64,000 bases of DNA, from positions 1 to 64,000 of the forward strand of contig NZ_DASZCQ010000030.1 in the NCBI RefSeq assembly GCF_035942955.1. The letters run 5' to 3'. The notes beneath the pieces are model-generated. The model saw only the letters and a list, made by a program, of their open reading frames with translations. It was not told the origin of the DNA and searched no databases. Of the stretch, positions 26,494-34,582 are shown in pieces. The translations under genes and the position numbers were made by a program. Within the stretch, counting starts at the first letter, position 1. Each line of letters begins with the position of its first letter. The DNA comes from DASYTH01 sp035942955 (GTDB lineage Bacteria; Actinomycetota; Actinomycetes; Mycobacteriales; Pseudonocardiaceae).

Positions 26494-27838
26494 CGCCGCC
26501 GGCGATCGCGCCATCCTGACCGTCATCGGCACCGGCTACCTCGGCACGACCCACGCGGTGTGCATGGCCGAGCTGGGCTTCCGGGTGCTCGGCGTCGACA
26601 TCGACGCCGAGAAGATCGCCCGGCTGTCCGCCGGCCAGCTGTGGATGTACGAGCCGGACCTGGAGCAGCGATTACGCCGCAATGTGGCCAACGGCCGGCT
26701 GGAGTTCACCACCAGCTACGACGCGGCCGCCGAGCTCGGCGACGTTCATTTCCTGTGCGTCGGCACGCCGCAGCAGGCCGGCGGTCATGCGGCCGACCTC
26801 AGTGCGGTCGACGGCGCCATCGAGGCCCTCGCGCCGCGCCTGCGGCGAAGTTGCCTCGTCGTCGGGAAGTCGACGGTTCCGGTGGGCACGGCGGACCGGT
26901 TGGCGCGCCGGGTGGCCGCGCTGGCGCCCGTGGGCGAGGACGCGGAGCTGGCCTGGAATCCCGAGTTCCTCCGGGAGGGATTCGCCGTCGAGGACACGCT
27001 GTGCCCCGACCGGCTGGTGGCCGGCGTGCGCTCCGAACGGGCGGAGAAGACGCTGCGCGAGATCTACGCTCCGCTGATCGCCGACGGGGTGCCGTTCCTC
27101 GTGACGGACTACCAGACCGCGGAGCTGGTGAAGATCGCGGCGAACTCGTTTCTGGCCACCAAGATCTCGTTCATCAACGCGATGTCCGAGGTCTGCGAGG
27201 CGGCGAACGCCGACGTCGAGCTGCTCGCCGCGGCGCTGGCCCTTGATGGCCGGATCGGCGCCGCCTACCTGGGTCCGGGCATCGGGTTCGGCGGGAGCTG
27301 CCTGCCCAAGGACATTCGGGCGTTCCTGGCGAGGGCCGAGGAGCTCGGCGTCGGTCGTGCGGTGACGTTCCTGCGTGAGGTCGATGCGATCAACACCCGG
27401 CAACGCGCGCGCCTGGTGGCCGTGGCCAGGACCGTCCTCGGCGGGTCGTTGCGGGGCCGGGCGGTCGGCGTGCTCGGCGCGGCGTTCAAGCCGAACTCCG
27501 ACGACGTGCGGGACTCACCGGCGCTGGCCGTGGCCGCGGCGATCCACGCGCAGGGCGGCCGGGTCACGGTCTACGACCCGATCGCGCTCGACAACGCCCG
27601 CGCGGCGCACCCCGAGCTCGGCTACCGCGACACGGTCGACGACGCGGCGCGCGGCGCGGATGCCCTGCTGCTGCTGACCGAGTGGCCCCAGTTCGGGGCC
27701 CTGGACCCGGAACCGCTCGGCGAGGTGGTTGCCCGGCGCAACGTGATCGACGGCCGCAACGCGTTGGATCCGGAGCGCTGGCGGGCCGCCGGCTGGCGGT
27801 ATTCGGCGCTCGGCCGGACGTGCACCGACGCCCGGTAG
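26486..27838 (+). CDS. ugd: UDP-glucose 6-dehydrogenase
   Basis: A 450-residue enzyme converting UDP-glucose to UDP-glucuronate with two NAD+. Visible are the N-terminal NAD motif VIGTGYLGTTHA, VGKSTVPVGTA, EFLREGFAVEDT, the catalytic cysteine in GFGGSCLPKD, and the C-terminal UDP-binding domain with AFKPNSDDVRDSP. It feeds the UDP-xylose synthase 1.5 kb upstream and sits in a plus-strand operon with the UGM-like enzyme, GtrA and GT2. Confidence 0.95.
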   Translation: MLDAAGDRAILTVIGTGYLGTTHAVCMAELGFRVLGVDIDAEKIARLSAGQLWMYEPDLEQRLRRNVANGRLEFTTSYDAAAELGDVHFLCVGTPQQAGGHAADLSAVDGAIEALAPRLRRSCLVVGKSTVPVGTADRLARRVAALAPVGEDAELAWNPEFLREGFAVEDTLCPDRLVAGVRSERAEKTLREIYAPLIADGVPFLVTDYQTAELVKIAANSFLATKISFINAMSEVCEAANADVELLAAALALDGRIGAAYLGPGIGFGGSCLPKDIRAFLARAEELGVGRAVTFLREVDAINTRQRARLVAVARTVLGGSLRGRAVGVLGAAFKPNSDDVRDSPALAVAAAIHAQGGRVTVYDPIALDNARAAHPELGYRDTVDDAARGADALLLLTEWPQFGALDPEPLGEVVARRNVIDGRNALDPERWRAAGWRYSALGRTCTDAR

Positions 27839-27851
27839 CCGGGGAGTTCGC

Positions 27852-28265
27852 ATGGCGGGCTTTCTGGACACGCTGTTTCGCCGGCGCACCAACAGTTTCG
27901 GCGTTCAGCTGGTCCGCTACCTGTACGTTGGCGGGATCGCGGCGATCGTGGACACCGGCCTGGTCTACCTGCTCGCCTACCGGCTCGACGTCCACTACCT
28001 GCCGGCCGTCGGGATCGCCTTCGTCGTCGGCAGCGCCGTCAACTACGCGGGCTGCGTCCGGTGGATCTTCGAGCTCAACCGCGGCCACCACCGGGTGATT
28101 CCCGAGTTCCTCGCCGTCAGCGGGGTCGGGTTGCTGACCCACGAGGGAGTCGTCTGGCTGCTCTACGCACGCGTCGGCGTCGGGCTCATGGCCGCGAAGG
28201 TGGTGGCCGTCGCCGTCGCCATGATGTGGAACTTCATCCTGCGCAGGGTCGTCGTCTTCAGGTGA
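27852..28265 (+). CDS. GtrA-family membrane protein
   Basis: A 137-residue protein with four hydrophobic segments and the GtrA signatures LVRYLYVGGIAAIVD near the start and MMWNFILRRVVVF at the end. GtrA proteins are thought to flip or help translocate polyprenyl-phosphate-linked sugars. The next gene is a GT2 of the kind that makes such donors, and a GT87 transferase that would use them lies at 40402. GGGGAG lies upstream of the ATG. Confidence 0.92.
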   Translation: MAGFLDTLFRRRTNSFGVQLVRYLYVGGIAAIVDTGLVYLLAYRLDVHYLPAVGIAFVVGSAVNYAGCVRWIFELNRGHHRVIPEFLAVSGVGLLTHEGVVWLLYARVGVGLMAAKVVAVAVAMMWNFILRRVVVFR

Positions 28266-28280
28266 CTCGAGGGAGCGGAC

Positions 28281-29198
28281 ATGTCTACCGCACGCGGTTC
28301 GGTCGCGCTGAGCTTCGTGATCCCGATGTACAACGAGGAAGCCATCGTCCGCACGGCGATCGCCAGGGTGACCGAGGTCGGGATCGGCATGGGACGGCCG
28401 TTCGAGGTGCTCGCGGTCGACGACGGCAGCGTCGACGCCACACCGGAGATCCTGGCGGACCTGCGGGCGGCGCGGCCGAACCTGCGCTGCGTGCGGCTGC
28501 ACCCCAACCGCGGCAAGCCCGCCGCGTGCAAGGCGGGGCTGCGGCATGCCCGCGGCGAGTTGATCGTCGTGCTGGACGCCGATCTGCAGACGCCACCCGA
28601 GGTGGTGCCCCGCATCGTGGCCGAGCTCGAGCGGTGCGGACCCGAGGTGGCCGCCGTGTTCGGGGTCACGTCGACCGCCGAGCGCGACGACCCGCTGCGA
28701 CTTCTCGTCGGCCAGGCGGTGTTCTACTTTCTGCAGTCCCGGCTCAGCCGCCGGCCCATCCCGCGTGGGGCGGGCTCGTTCTTCGTGACCCGCCGGGATG
28801 TGGCCGGACGGCTGGGCGGTCTGGCCTTCACCAAGGGCAACGTCGGCGCCGTGATGGCCGCGCTCGGTCTGCGGATGAGCGCGGTGCCCTACGTCAAGCG
28901 CAGGAGCTACCGCGACGTCTCGCGGTTGGGGCTGCGCGGTCATGTCGAGGAGGCGCTCGGATCGTTGGCGCTCACCGGGGTGCTGAGCCGGCTGGGCGTA
29001 ACCGGCGCGCTGCTCGGCACGATCCTGGCCCGGGTGCTCGCCGTGCGATCACGCCCCGCGGCAACCGTGGCGCTCGGCCTGGCCGCCGTCGCGGCGGCGG
29101 CGGTCGGCGTGGCCGAGGACTTCGCCGACCGTTCGCTTGCGACGGTCGCCGACTACCGGCGCTCCACCGTGACCGAGATCCCTTCTCGGAGGTTGTAG
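28281..29198 (+). CDS. Family 2 glycosyltransferase (polyprenyl-phosphate sugar synthase type)
   Basis: A 305-residue GT-A enzyme. Motifs are FVIPMYNEE, the nucleotide-sugar aspartates VDDGSVDAT and VLDADLQTPP, and the C-terminal part carries basic and hydrophobic sequence as in DPM-type enzymes. It probably loads a sugar from a UDP donor onto polyprenyl phosphate. The last 46 bases overlap the 3' end of the convergent fluorinase gene. GAGGGA precedes the ATG. Confidence 0.88.
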   Translation: MSTARGSVALSFVIPMYNEEAIVRTAIARVTEVGIGMGRPFEVLAVDDGSVDATPEILADLRAARPNLRCVRLHPNRGKPAACKAGLRHARGELIVVLDADLQTPPEVVPRIVAELERCGPEVAAVFGVTSTAERDDPLRLLVGQAVFYFLQSRLSRRPIPRGAGSFFVTRRDVAGRLGGLAFTKGNVGAVMAALGLRMSAVPYVKRRSYRDVSRLGLRGHVEEALGSLALTGVLSRLGVTGALLGTILARVLAVRSRPAATVALGLAAVAAAAVGVAEDFADRSLATVADYRRSTVTEIPSRRL

Positions 29199-30082
29199 GG
29201 ATAGGCGAGGCTGGCGGCGTTGCGGGCAAGGGACAGGTAGCCGCGGCTGTTCAGGTAGGCGACCGGATTGCCGATCGCGCCGGCCTCGGCGAAGGTCTGG
29301 CTCAGCGACAGCTCGAACGGCAGCACGCCGTCCAGCACGATCCTCAGCTTGGTGCCGTACTGGATACCCGCGTGCTCGACGTCCGTGCGGTGGATGTTGG
29401 TCCACACGTTCCCGAAGGGATGGTCGATGGCCGTCACGACGCCCTCGAGGAGCCCACGCTCGGTCAGCACCGGGCGGGGACGTTCGAACCGGACGATCTC
29501 GGAGTCCGCGAGTCGCCGGCCGACCTTGTCGAGCGGGTAGCCGGCGGCGAGGTGGGCCGACGGGATTGCCACCATCTCCCGGCTGTAGAAGGTCGGCTCC
29601 GGGTCCTCCGGGATCACGTCGGTGGAGCTGACCTCGTAGGCCTCGACGTAGCCGTGCTCCTCGATCACGGCGGTGAGCAGGCCGTTGTTGGGAGCGATGT
29701 AGATGTACGACTCGTCCTTGCGTTCGAAGCCCTTCCCCGAACCGGCCCACTGCCCGCGGGCGCCACCCTTGGCGGCATGCTTGATCCGCAACGCGACCGA
29801 CCGGGTCGCGGTGCCCGTGGCCGGATAGGTCGTCGTCGCGAATACCGTCCCCTCGGGGAAGAACCGCGGCAGGTCGACGATGTACCGGGCCCCTTCCCGC
29901 ACGTTGAACGGCTCCATCGTGTGGCACACGTCGACGATGGTGACGTCGGGACAGATGCTGAGCATCAGACCCTTGCACTGGGCGACCGAATCGTCCGTGG
30001 TGCCCAGGTCGCTCATGAACGCGATGATAGGCCGGTGAGAATTGGTCGACACCTGTTTCTCCACTTCGTTCGATTGTTTCAT
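29153..30082 (-). CDS. flA: Fluorinase (5'-fluoro-5'-deoxyadenosine synthase, EC 2.5.1.63)
   Basis: A 309-residue member of the SAM-dependent halogenase/hydroxide adenosyltransferase family. It carries the long loop of fluorinases (residues about 101-123, including GGARGQWAGSGKGF) that hydroxide adenosyltransferases and chlorinase SalL lack. Against recalled Streptomyces cattleya FlA most positions match, and the active-site set is kept: Asp25 (FlA 16), Tyr86 (77), Thr89 (80), Phe165/Ser167 (156/158), Asp220 (210), Asn225 (215), Ser279 and Arg280, Arg287 and Ala289. FlA Trp50 is Phe59 here. ATG 30082 overlaps the phosphorylase stop (ATGA); GTG 30052, preceded by GGAG, would give exactly 299 residues like FlA. 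Reaction: SAM plus fluoride gives 5'-FDA and methionine. It is the last gene of an eleven-gene operon. Confidence 0.96.
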   Translation of the reverse strand: MKQSNEVEKQVSTNSHRPIIAFMSDLGTTDDSVAQCKGLMLSICPDVTIVDVCHTMEPFNVREGARYIVDLPRFFPEGTVFATTTYPATGTATRSVALRIKHAAKGGARGQWAGSGKGFERKDESYIYIAPNNGLLTAVIEEHGYVEAYEVSSTDVIPEDPEPTFYSREMVAIPSAHLAAGYPLDKVGRRLADSEIVRFERPRPVLTERGLLEGVVTAIDHPFGNVWTNIHRTDVEHAGIQYGTKLRIVLDGVLPFELSLSQTFAEAGAIGNPVAYLNSRGYLSLARNAASLAYPYNLREGISVTVERR

Positions 30083-30795
30083 CCGAGCGAGCGCACCGCG
30101 TGCAGGGCGACCCGGGCGGCGCCCTGCAGGGCGCCCAGCATGCGATCGGGAGTACGCACGTCGTCGACGGGAACGAATACCGCGCCGGCCCGGATCCGGC
30201 GGACGGACGCGACCGCGAACAACGTGGCGGCCTCCATTTCCGTGGCCAGCACACCGGCGGCGCGGTACGCCGCCCACCGGCTCTGCCACGTGTCGGCAAG
30301 GGGAAATCCCTCCGGCTTCTCCGCGTAGTAGGCGTCCTTGCAGTGGGTCATTCCCACGTGCGCCGGAATGCCTTCCTCCTCGGCCGCGGCGATGAGCGCG
30401 GCAAGCACCGAGAAGTCCGGAACGGCCGGGAACTCCGCGGGGAGATACTGGTGGCTGGTTCCCTCGTCCCGTATGCAGCCGGTCGAGATCACCAGGTCGC
30501 CGGAGCGCACCGCGGGCTGCATCGAACCGCAGGTGCCCACCCGGACGATCCGGGATATTCCGCACCGGCTCAGCTCCTCGACCACGATCGCCGCGGACGG
30601 ACCGCCTATTCCGTGGGAACACATCAGCACGGGCACATCGTTTTCGACGACCTCGGCGCACACATACCCACGAGGCAACCGCCACATGTTCGTCACCGAG
30701 CCGGCCGCTTTCACCAGGTATTCCACGCGCTCCGGATCACCGGTGATCACGGCGGCCTCAGCGGCCGAATCCAAGCCGGTAAAAATAAATGACAT
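30079..30795 (-). CDS. NP-I family nucleoside phosphorylase, uridine-phosphorylase-like (FlB-like role proposed)
   Basis: A 238-residue phosphorylase. Family marks are VLMCSHGIGGPS, the phosphate-site region VRVGTCGSMQP, GDLVISTGCIRDEGTS, and the ribose-binding EME motif ATEMEAATLF. The pattern is that of uridine phosphorylase rather than the trimeric purine phosphorylase type reported for FlB. By position before the fluorinase it should cleave 5'-FDA to 5-fluoro-5-deoxyribose-1-phosphate, or couple that sugar to another base. ATG 30795 with GGGAG seven bases upstream is preferred to a TTG start. It is 25 bases after the ThiD-like gene. Confidence 0.88.
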   Translation of the reverse strand: MSFIFTGLDSAAEAAVITGDPERVEYLVKAAGSVTNMWRLPRGYVCAEVVENDVPVLMCSHGIGGPSAAIVVEELSRCGISRIVRVGTCGSMQPAVRSGDLVISTGCIRDEGTSHQYLPAEFPAVPDFSVLAALIAAAEEEGIPAHVGMTHCKDAYYAEKPEGFPLADTWQSRWAAYRAAGVLATEMEAATLFAVASVRRIRAGAVFVPVDDVRTPDRMLGALQGAARVALHAVRSLG

Positions 30796-30820
30796 GAGCA
30801 ACTCCCTATGGCCAGCCAAA

Positions 30821-31633
30821 TTACCACGCGGCGCCGGAAGGTACCACCCACTCCGCCAGACCGATCACGTCCACGGGATGCGTTCCGTGCCCAATGGACA
30901 CCAACCCTTTCCGCACGGCTCTGGCCGCTTTCTCCGTCGCCAGCTCGATGCTGGTGCGCAGCGGAATTCCCCGGGCGCGAAATCCCGCGATCAGCGCGGA
31001 GTGGGCACACCCCGCGCCGTGCTCGGCGCCGGAGTCGTGCCGGGGGCGGGGTATCGGCACGGAGGTGGCCGCGTCGGCGAACCAGTCATGGTCACCGGCG
31101 CCCCCGCAGGTCACCACCACCGCCCGGGCGCCGAGCTCGACAAGGCGCTCCGCGGTCGCCCGCGGTGAGCCGGCGTCCGCGCCGCACAGCAGCCGGGCCT
31201 CGGCGAGGTTGGGCGTGACGACCTCGGCCACCGGGAACAGGCGCTCGACCACGGCGGGGACGACCCCGGGATCGGCGAGCGCGGCGCCGGCGGCGGTCAC
31301 CATCACCGGGTCCACGACGATCGGCACGTCGACCCGCGACAGGCGGTCGGCGATGGCGACGACATGCGCCGCGCTCCAGCTCGTGCCGACCTTGACCGCG
31401 TCGACGGGCAGATCGGACAGCACGGCCTCCAACTGCTCGAGCACGAAGCCCACCGGCACGGTCAGCCGGTTCGCCACGCCGGTCGTGTTCTGCGCGGTGA
31501 CCCCGACGACGACGGTGGCCGCGAAACAGCCGACCGAGGCGAACGCCTTGATGTCACCCTGGATGCCCGCCCCGCCACCGGAGTCCGAGGACCCGACGGT
31601 CAGCCCGACCGGCGGCTCACGCCGGCGTCGCAT
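30821..31633 (-). CDS. ThiD-like hydroxymethylpyrimidine (phosphate) kinase
   Basis: A 270-residue ribokinase-fold protein. The start LTVGSSDSGGGAGIQGDIKAF and VVGVTAQNTTGV are typical of ThiD, as are DPVMVTAAGAAL and TPNLAEARLLCGA. The anion-hole loop is AEHGAGCAHSALIA in place of the usual GTGC(T/A)xSA, so the core glycines and Cys are kept. ThiD phosphorylates 4-amino-5-hydroxymethyl-2-methylpyrimidine. With a cytidylate hydroxymethylase next to it, 5-hydroxymethylcytosine or a related pyrimidine is a likelier substrate. It overlaps the TS-like gene by 17 bases. Confidence 0.9.
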   Translation of the reverse strand: MRRRREPPVGLTVGSSDSGGGAGIQGDIKAFASVGCFAATVVVGVTAQNTTGVANRLTVPVGFVLEQLEAVLSDLPVDAVKVGTSWSAAHVVAIADRLSRVDVPIVVDPVMVTAAGAALADPGVVPAVVERLFPVAEVVTPNLAEARLLCGADAGSPRATAERLVELGARAVVVTCGGAGDHDWFADAATSVPIPRPRHDSGAEHGAGCAHSALIAGFRARGIPLRTSIELATEKAARAVRKGLVSIGHGTHPVDVIGLAEWVVPSGAAW

Positions 31634-32612
31634 ACCTGCGCCGCCAACGGTTCTCGACCAGGCTCGCGTACAGCGGCCACAGGTAGCCGAGGAGCTCGCG
31701 ATCGGTGCCGTCGCACAACCGCCACTGCGCGTGGAGGGAGAGCAGCGCGACGACCTGCGCCCAGTACGGGGCCAGCCCGAGCCCCTCGACGTCGTCCCGT
31801 TTCAGCGTAAGGCGTCCGGTCCGCATCTCCCGCTCGAGCGCGAGGATCTCGTAGATCGCCGGCCAGTTGTCACCGGCCGGCATCGCGGGGAACGGATCGT
31901 CGTTGACCGGACGAGGATGGCGCGCCAGCACCCGGTCGGCGCTGGCCAGGTCCGATTCGTAGAGATGGTAGGAACCGGCGACGTGGAAGTAGGAGCCGAG
32001 CCCGAGGCCGAGCTGGTGGGCGAGCAGCTCCTGCAGGAAGGTGAACGAGAAGACGTCGCTTGCCGTCCCGCGGTAGGCGTCGTTGGCTCGCATGAACGCC
32101 AGGGCGTGCAGCCGTCCGTCCCTGATGAGGTACTGCAAGCCCAACGTGCAGGCCACGTCGATGTTGTCCCGGATCAGCAGCTCCTCCGGCGCGAAGATCT
32201 GGATCACGGCCCGCTTGGAGTCCGGATCCTCCCGCAGCGTCCTGATCACGTTCTCCCACTGGTCGAACCCGGCGCCGCCGAAGTTGAAGATGCGTTCCCC
32301 GTACGCCGTCCCGCGCAGTGTCCTGGAGTCGACCGAGTACTTCTCCATCGACGGCGCGTAGAAGCGCACCAGGTCCAGCGCGTTGCTTCCGGACAGGTAC
32401 CACAGCGCCTCGGCGAAGTTGAAGATGATGTTGCTCTTCCGCTCCCGGGCCCGGATCACGCGCTCGCGCGGGTTCCGCAGGCGGTAGGACACGCCGAGGA
32501 TCTCCCGGCTCGGATAGCCGCGGGGCGAGTTCACGAACTCCCGGTCGTGCCGGACCCGGGCGAGCTGGGCCAGGTAGGCCTCCTCGAACGTGTCATACGT
32601 GGCGGTAGTCAC
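31617..32612 (-). CDS. Thymidylate-synthase-family cytidylate hydroxymethylase (MilA/BcmB-like)
   Basis: A protein of about 331 residues. The catalytic Cys lies in DVACTLGLQY (residue 155 from GTG 32612), the phosphate Arg and folate Asp in MRANDAYRG, and the phosphate/substrate tail in GSYFHVAGSYHLYE. The Asn that reads uracil in thymidylate synthase is Asp here (GTASDVFSF). In T4 dCMP hydroxymethylase and MilA that change selects cytosine, so the enzyme should add a hydroxymethyl group to C5 of CMP or dCMP using methylene-tetrahydrofolate. GTG 32612 is the preferred of several starts; GTG 32636 is possible. It overlaps the APH gene by about 20 bases. Confidence 0.85.
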   Translation of the reverse strand: MTTATYDTFEEAYLAQLARVRHDREFVNSPRGYPSREILGVSYRLRNPRERVIRARERKSNIIFNFAEALWYLSGSNALDLVRFYAPSMEKYSVDSRTLRGTAYGERIFNFGGAGFDQWENVIRTLREDPDSKRAVIQIFAPEELLIRDNIDVACTLGLQYLIRDGRLHALAFMRANDAYRGTASDVFSFTFLQELLAHQLGLGLGSYFHVAGSYHLYESDLASADRVLARHPRPVNDDPFPAMPAGDNWPAIYEILALEREMRTGRLTLKRDDVEGLGLAPYWAQVVALLSLHAQWRLCDGTDRELLGYLWPLYASLVENRWRRRYATPA

Positions 32613-33570
32613 CGTTGTCGCCACCCCCGTCCGCACACCGGCCGGCGAGCCAGCGCCGCAGCCGTTCCCGGTACACCGGCACCAGATCGGGCTGCCACCG
32701 CTGGAAGTACGCCAGCTGCCAGAGCTCGTACATCCCGACCCCGACCCGCCAGCGCGGTGCGTCGACGGACGCGTCCGGGAAGTGCTGCGAGTACGCCTCC
32801 ATGAACGGCCGCTCGGACCCGGGCCACCACTCGAACAGCAGCTCGTTCAGCTTGCCGAACTCGGCGAAGCGATCGAAGAAGTGCGCGTGCTCGAAATCGA
32901 GCAACGCACCCGCGCGACCGCGGTCGACGAGCACGTTGTCCAGGTACAGGTCGCCGTGCACGAGCGAGGCGGGCTCGGCGCCCACCAGGTCGGCCAGCGC
33001 GGTGTCGAAGGCCGACTCGATCTGCGCCCGGCTCGCCGGCAGGGCCTGTTCGCCGAGCCCGGCCAGCGCGGTTCCGACCCGCGTACGCACGGTGCCCGCC
33101 CACGTCTCATCGCCGTGCGGATCGGTGACGGCGCCGAACCGCGTGCGCCGCAGGCGATGCAGGCGCCCGACCCAGTCGCCGAGGGTGGCCGCCAGCTCCC
33201 CCAGCTCGACCTCGCCCCGGCGCAGCGCATCGGAGGCCTTGCCGCCAGGACGGAACTCCTGAACGACGACGGGAAGCCCGAGCAGGGTCCGCGGCGCGAA
33301 CGCCCGGAACCGCACGGTGGGTATGCCCGCCTCGGCGGCCATCCGGGTGGCGACCACCGAGGCGCGCACGACCTCGGCGTCGTCGGTGCGGCCGGGAATG
33401 CGCACCAGCAGCCGACCCTCGTCGGTCTCGGCGAGCCACAGGCGGTTGCTGTAGCTGCGCGGACCCGGCGCGACGGAGTAGACCCGCGTCGTTTCACACA
33501 CTTCGGCCAGCACGGCCCGAACGTCGTCCAGGGTCGGCGCCGAGCGCGTCACCTCAGTGGAATCTTTCAC
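32593..33570 (-). CDS. Aminoglycoside-phosphotransferase-fold kinase
   Basis: A 325-residue APH/choline-kinase-like protein. The Brenner motif is LVHGDLYLDNVLV and the metal Asp is in ALLDFEHAHFF; the N-lobe contains LLVRIPGRTDD for the ATP lysine equivalent. The family phosphorylates hydroxyls of antibiotics, nucleosides or sugars. In this operon it could phosphorylate a sugar or nucleoside intermediate, or provide self-resistance. It lies between the deaminase-like gene and the TS-like gene and overlaps the latter. Confidence 0.87.
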   Translation of the reverse strand: MKDSTEVTRSAPTLDDVRAVLAEVCETTRVYSVAPGPRSYSNRLWLAETDEGRLLVRIPGRTDDAEVVRASVVATRMAAEAGIPTVRFRAFAPRTLLGLPVVVQEFRPGGKASDALRRGEVELGELAATLGDWVGRLHRLRRTRFGAVTDPHGDETWAGTVRTRVGTALAGLGEQALPASRAQIESAFDTALADLVGAEPASLVHGDLYLDNVLVDRGRAGALLDFEHAHFFDRFAEFGKLNELLFEWWPGSERPFMEAYSQHFPDASVDAPRWRVGVGMYELWQLAYFQRWQPDLVPVYRERLRRWLAGRCADGGGDNGDYRHV

Positions 33571-33580
33571 CGTGTCTCAC

Positions 33581-34582
33581 TCATATCCTCGCGACGGAGA
33601 ACTCCCGCATCTGGGCGCCGAAGAGCGCCTGGTACGCCCCCGGACCGACACCGGTGAACGGCGTCAGCCGCAGCCGGCCCGGCGCGTCGGCGCGGACGTC
33701 GACGGAGTCGGCGTGGAACGGCGGGGCCGAGTCGAGCCGTGGTCCGAAGTAGACGATCTGGCGCAGGCCGGCGCACACGAGATGCCGCAAGCACTGCCGG
33801 CACGACGAGGCCGTGACGTACATCGTGGACCCGCCGATGTCCAGCCGGTTGCGCGCGGCGGTGAGCAGGGCCGCCATCTCGGCGTGCACGACCCGGCCAA
33901 GTGACTCGAAGGTCTGCGCCGCCGCGCCGCCGTGGCCGACGCCGTGCGAACCCTGCTGCTTGTCGAAGGCCGCCAGCAGGTCGGCGGCCACCGTCGCGGC
34001 CGGCCCCGGCAGGCTGACTCCGCCCGCGGCCAGCAGATCCAGCAGCGTCTCGACGGTGGCGAGGCGGACCGCCGTCGCCGGATCGCCGGCGAGCCGGATG
34101 TCGCGGGCATCGCCCGGATCCCCTTCCCAGTACTGACCGCCGCCGTACGCCGGAACCTCGGCGGTGCCGAGCGCGACCACGTCCCCGCGGTCGTCGGTGA
34201 GGGCGGCGCCGACGCCACCCCGCCATGCCGCCGACCGCAACGCGGCGCCGTAGGCCGCGTGCATGCCGTACTCCGCCCGGGACGGAGTCACCCGCCGCGC
34301 GTTGGTCACCAGGTCCACCAACCGGCGCACGCTCCCGGCGGTGTCGCCGGTCTCGTCGACGACGTACAGCCGGTCGTGTGCCGCGCGCGCGGTCAGCAGC
34401 GCCGATGTCGTCGGGACGGCGAGGATGGCCTCCTCGCCGGGCGGTGCGGCGAGGCTCCCGGCGCCGACCTGCCGCACCAGCGGCGGCCGCGGCCAGGATC
34501 CCGCCCCGATCAACGCCGTGAGGGCGCCGGCCACGGTGTCGCTGTCGGTCGCGATGACCGGACGTCGCAGGCTGTTCGTCAC
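33581..34582 (-). CDS. Cytidine/dCMP-deaminase-fold protein
   Basis: A 333-residue protein. Zinc ligands and catalytic Glu are visible as VHAEMAALL and SCRQCLRHL (HAE plus CxxC). The preceding segment GTAEVPAYGGGQYWEGD and the C-terminal FGPRLDSAPPFHADSV resemble large deoxycytidylate-deaminase-like proteins such as those in phage defence. The N-terminal 100 residues look like a degenerate P-loop kinase half (VIATDSDTVAGALT) without Walker A. GTG 34582 overlaps the previous stop (GTGA). It could deaminate 5-hydroxymethylcytosine or its nucleotide to the uracil form. Confidence 0.8.
   Translation of the reverse strand: MTNSLRRPVIATDSDTVAGALTALIGAGSWPRPPLVRQVGAGSLAAPPGEEAILAVPTTSALLTARAAHDRLYVVDETGDTAGSVRRLVDLVTNARRVTPSRAEYGMHAAYGAALRSAAWRGGVGAALTDDRGDVVALGTAEVPAYGGGQYWEGDPGDARDIRLAGDPATAVRLATVETLLDLLAAGGVSLPGPAATVAADLLAAFDKQQGSHGVGHGGAAAQTFESLGRVVHAEMAALLTAARNRLDIGGSTMYVTASSCRQCLRHLVCAGLRQIVYFGPRLDSAPPFHADSVDVRADAPGRLRLTPFTGVGPGAYQALFGAQMREFSVARI

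Noticed and set aside
29153..30082. Plain SAM hydroxide adenosyltransferase or SalL-type chlorinase
   Set aside because: The roughly 20-residue fluorinase loop and the Thr/Tyr/Ser halide-pocket residues are present.
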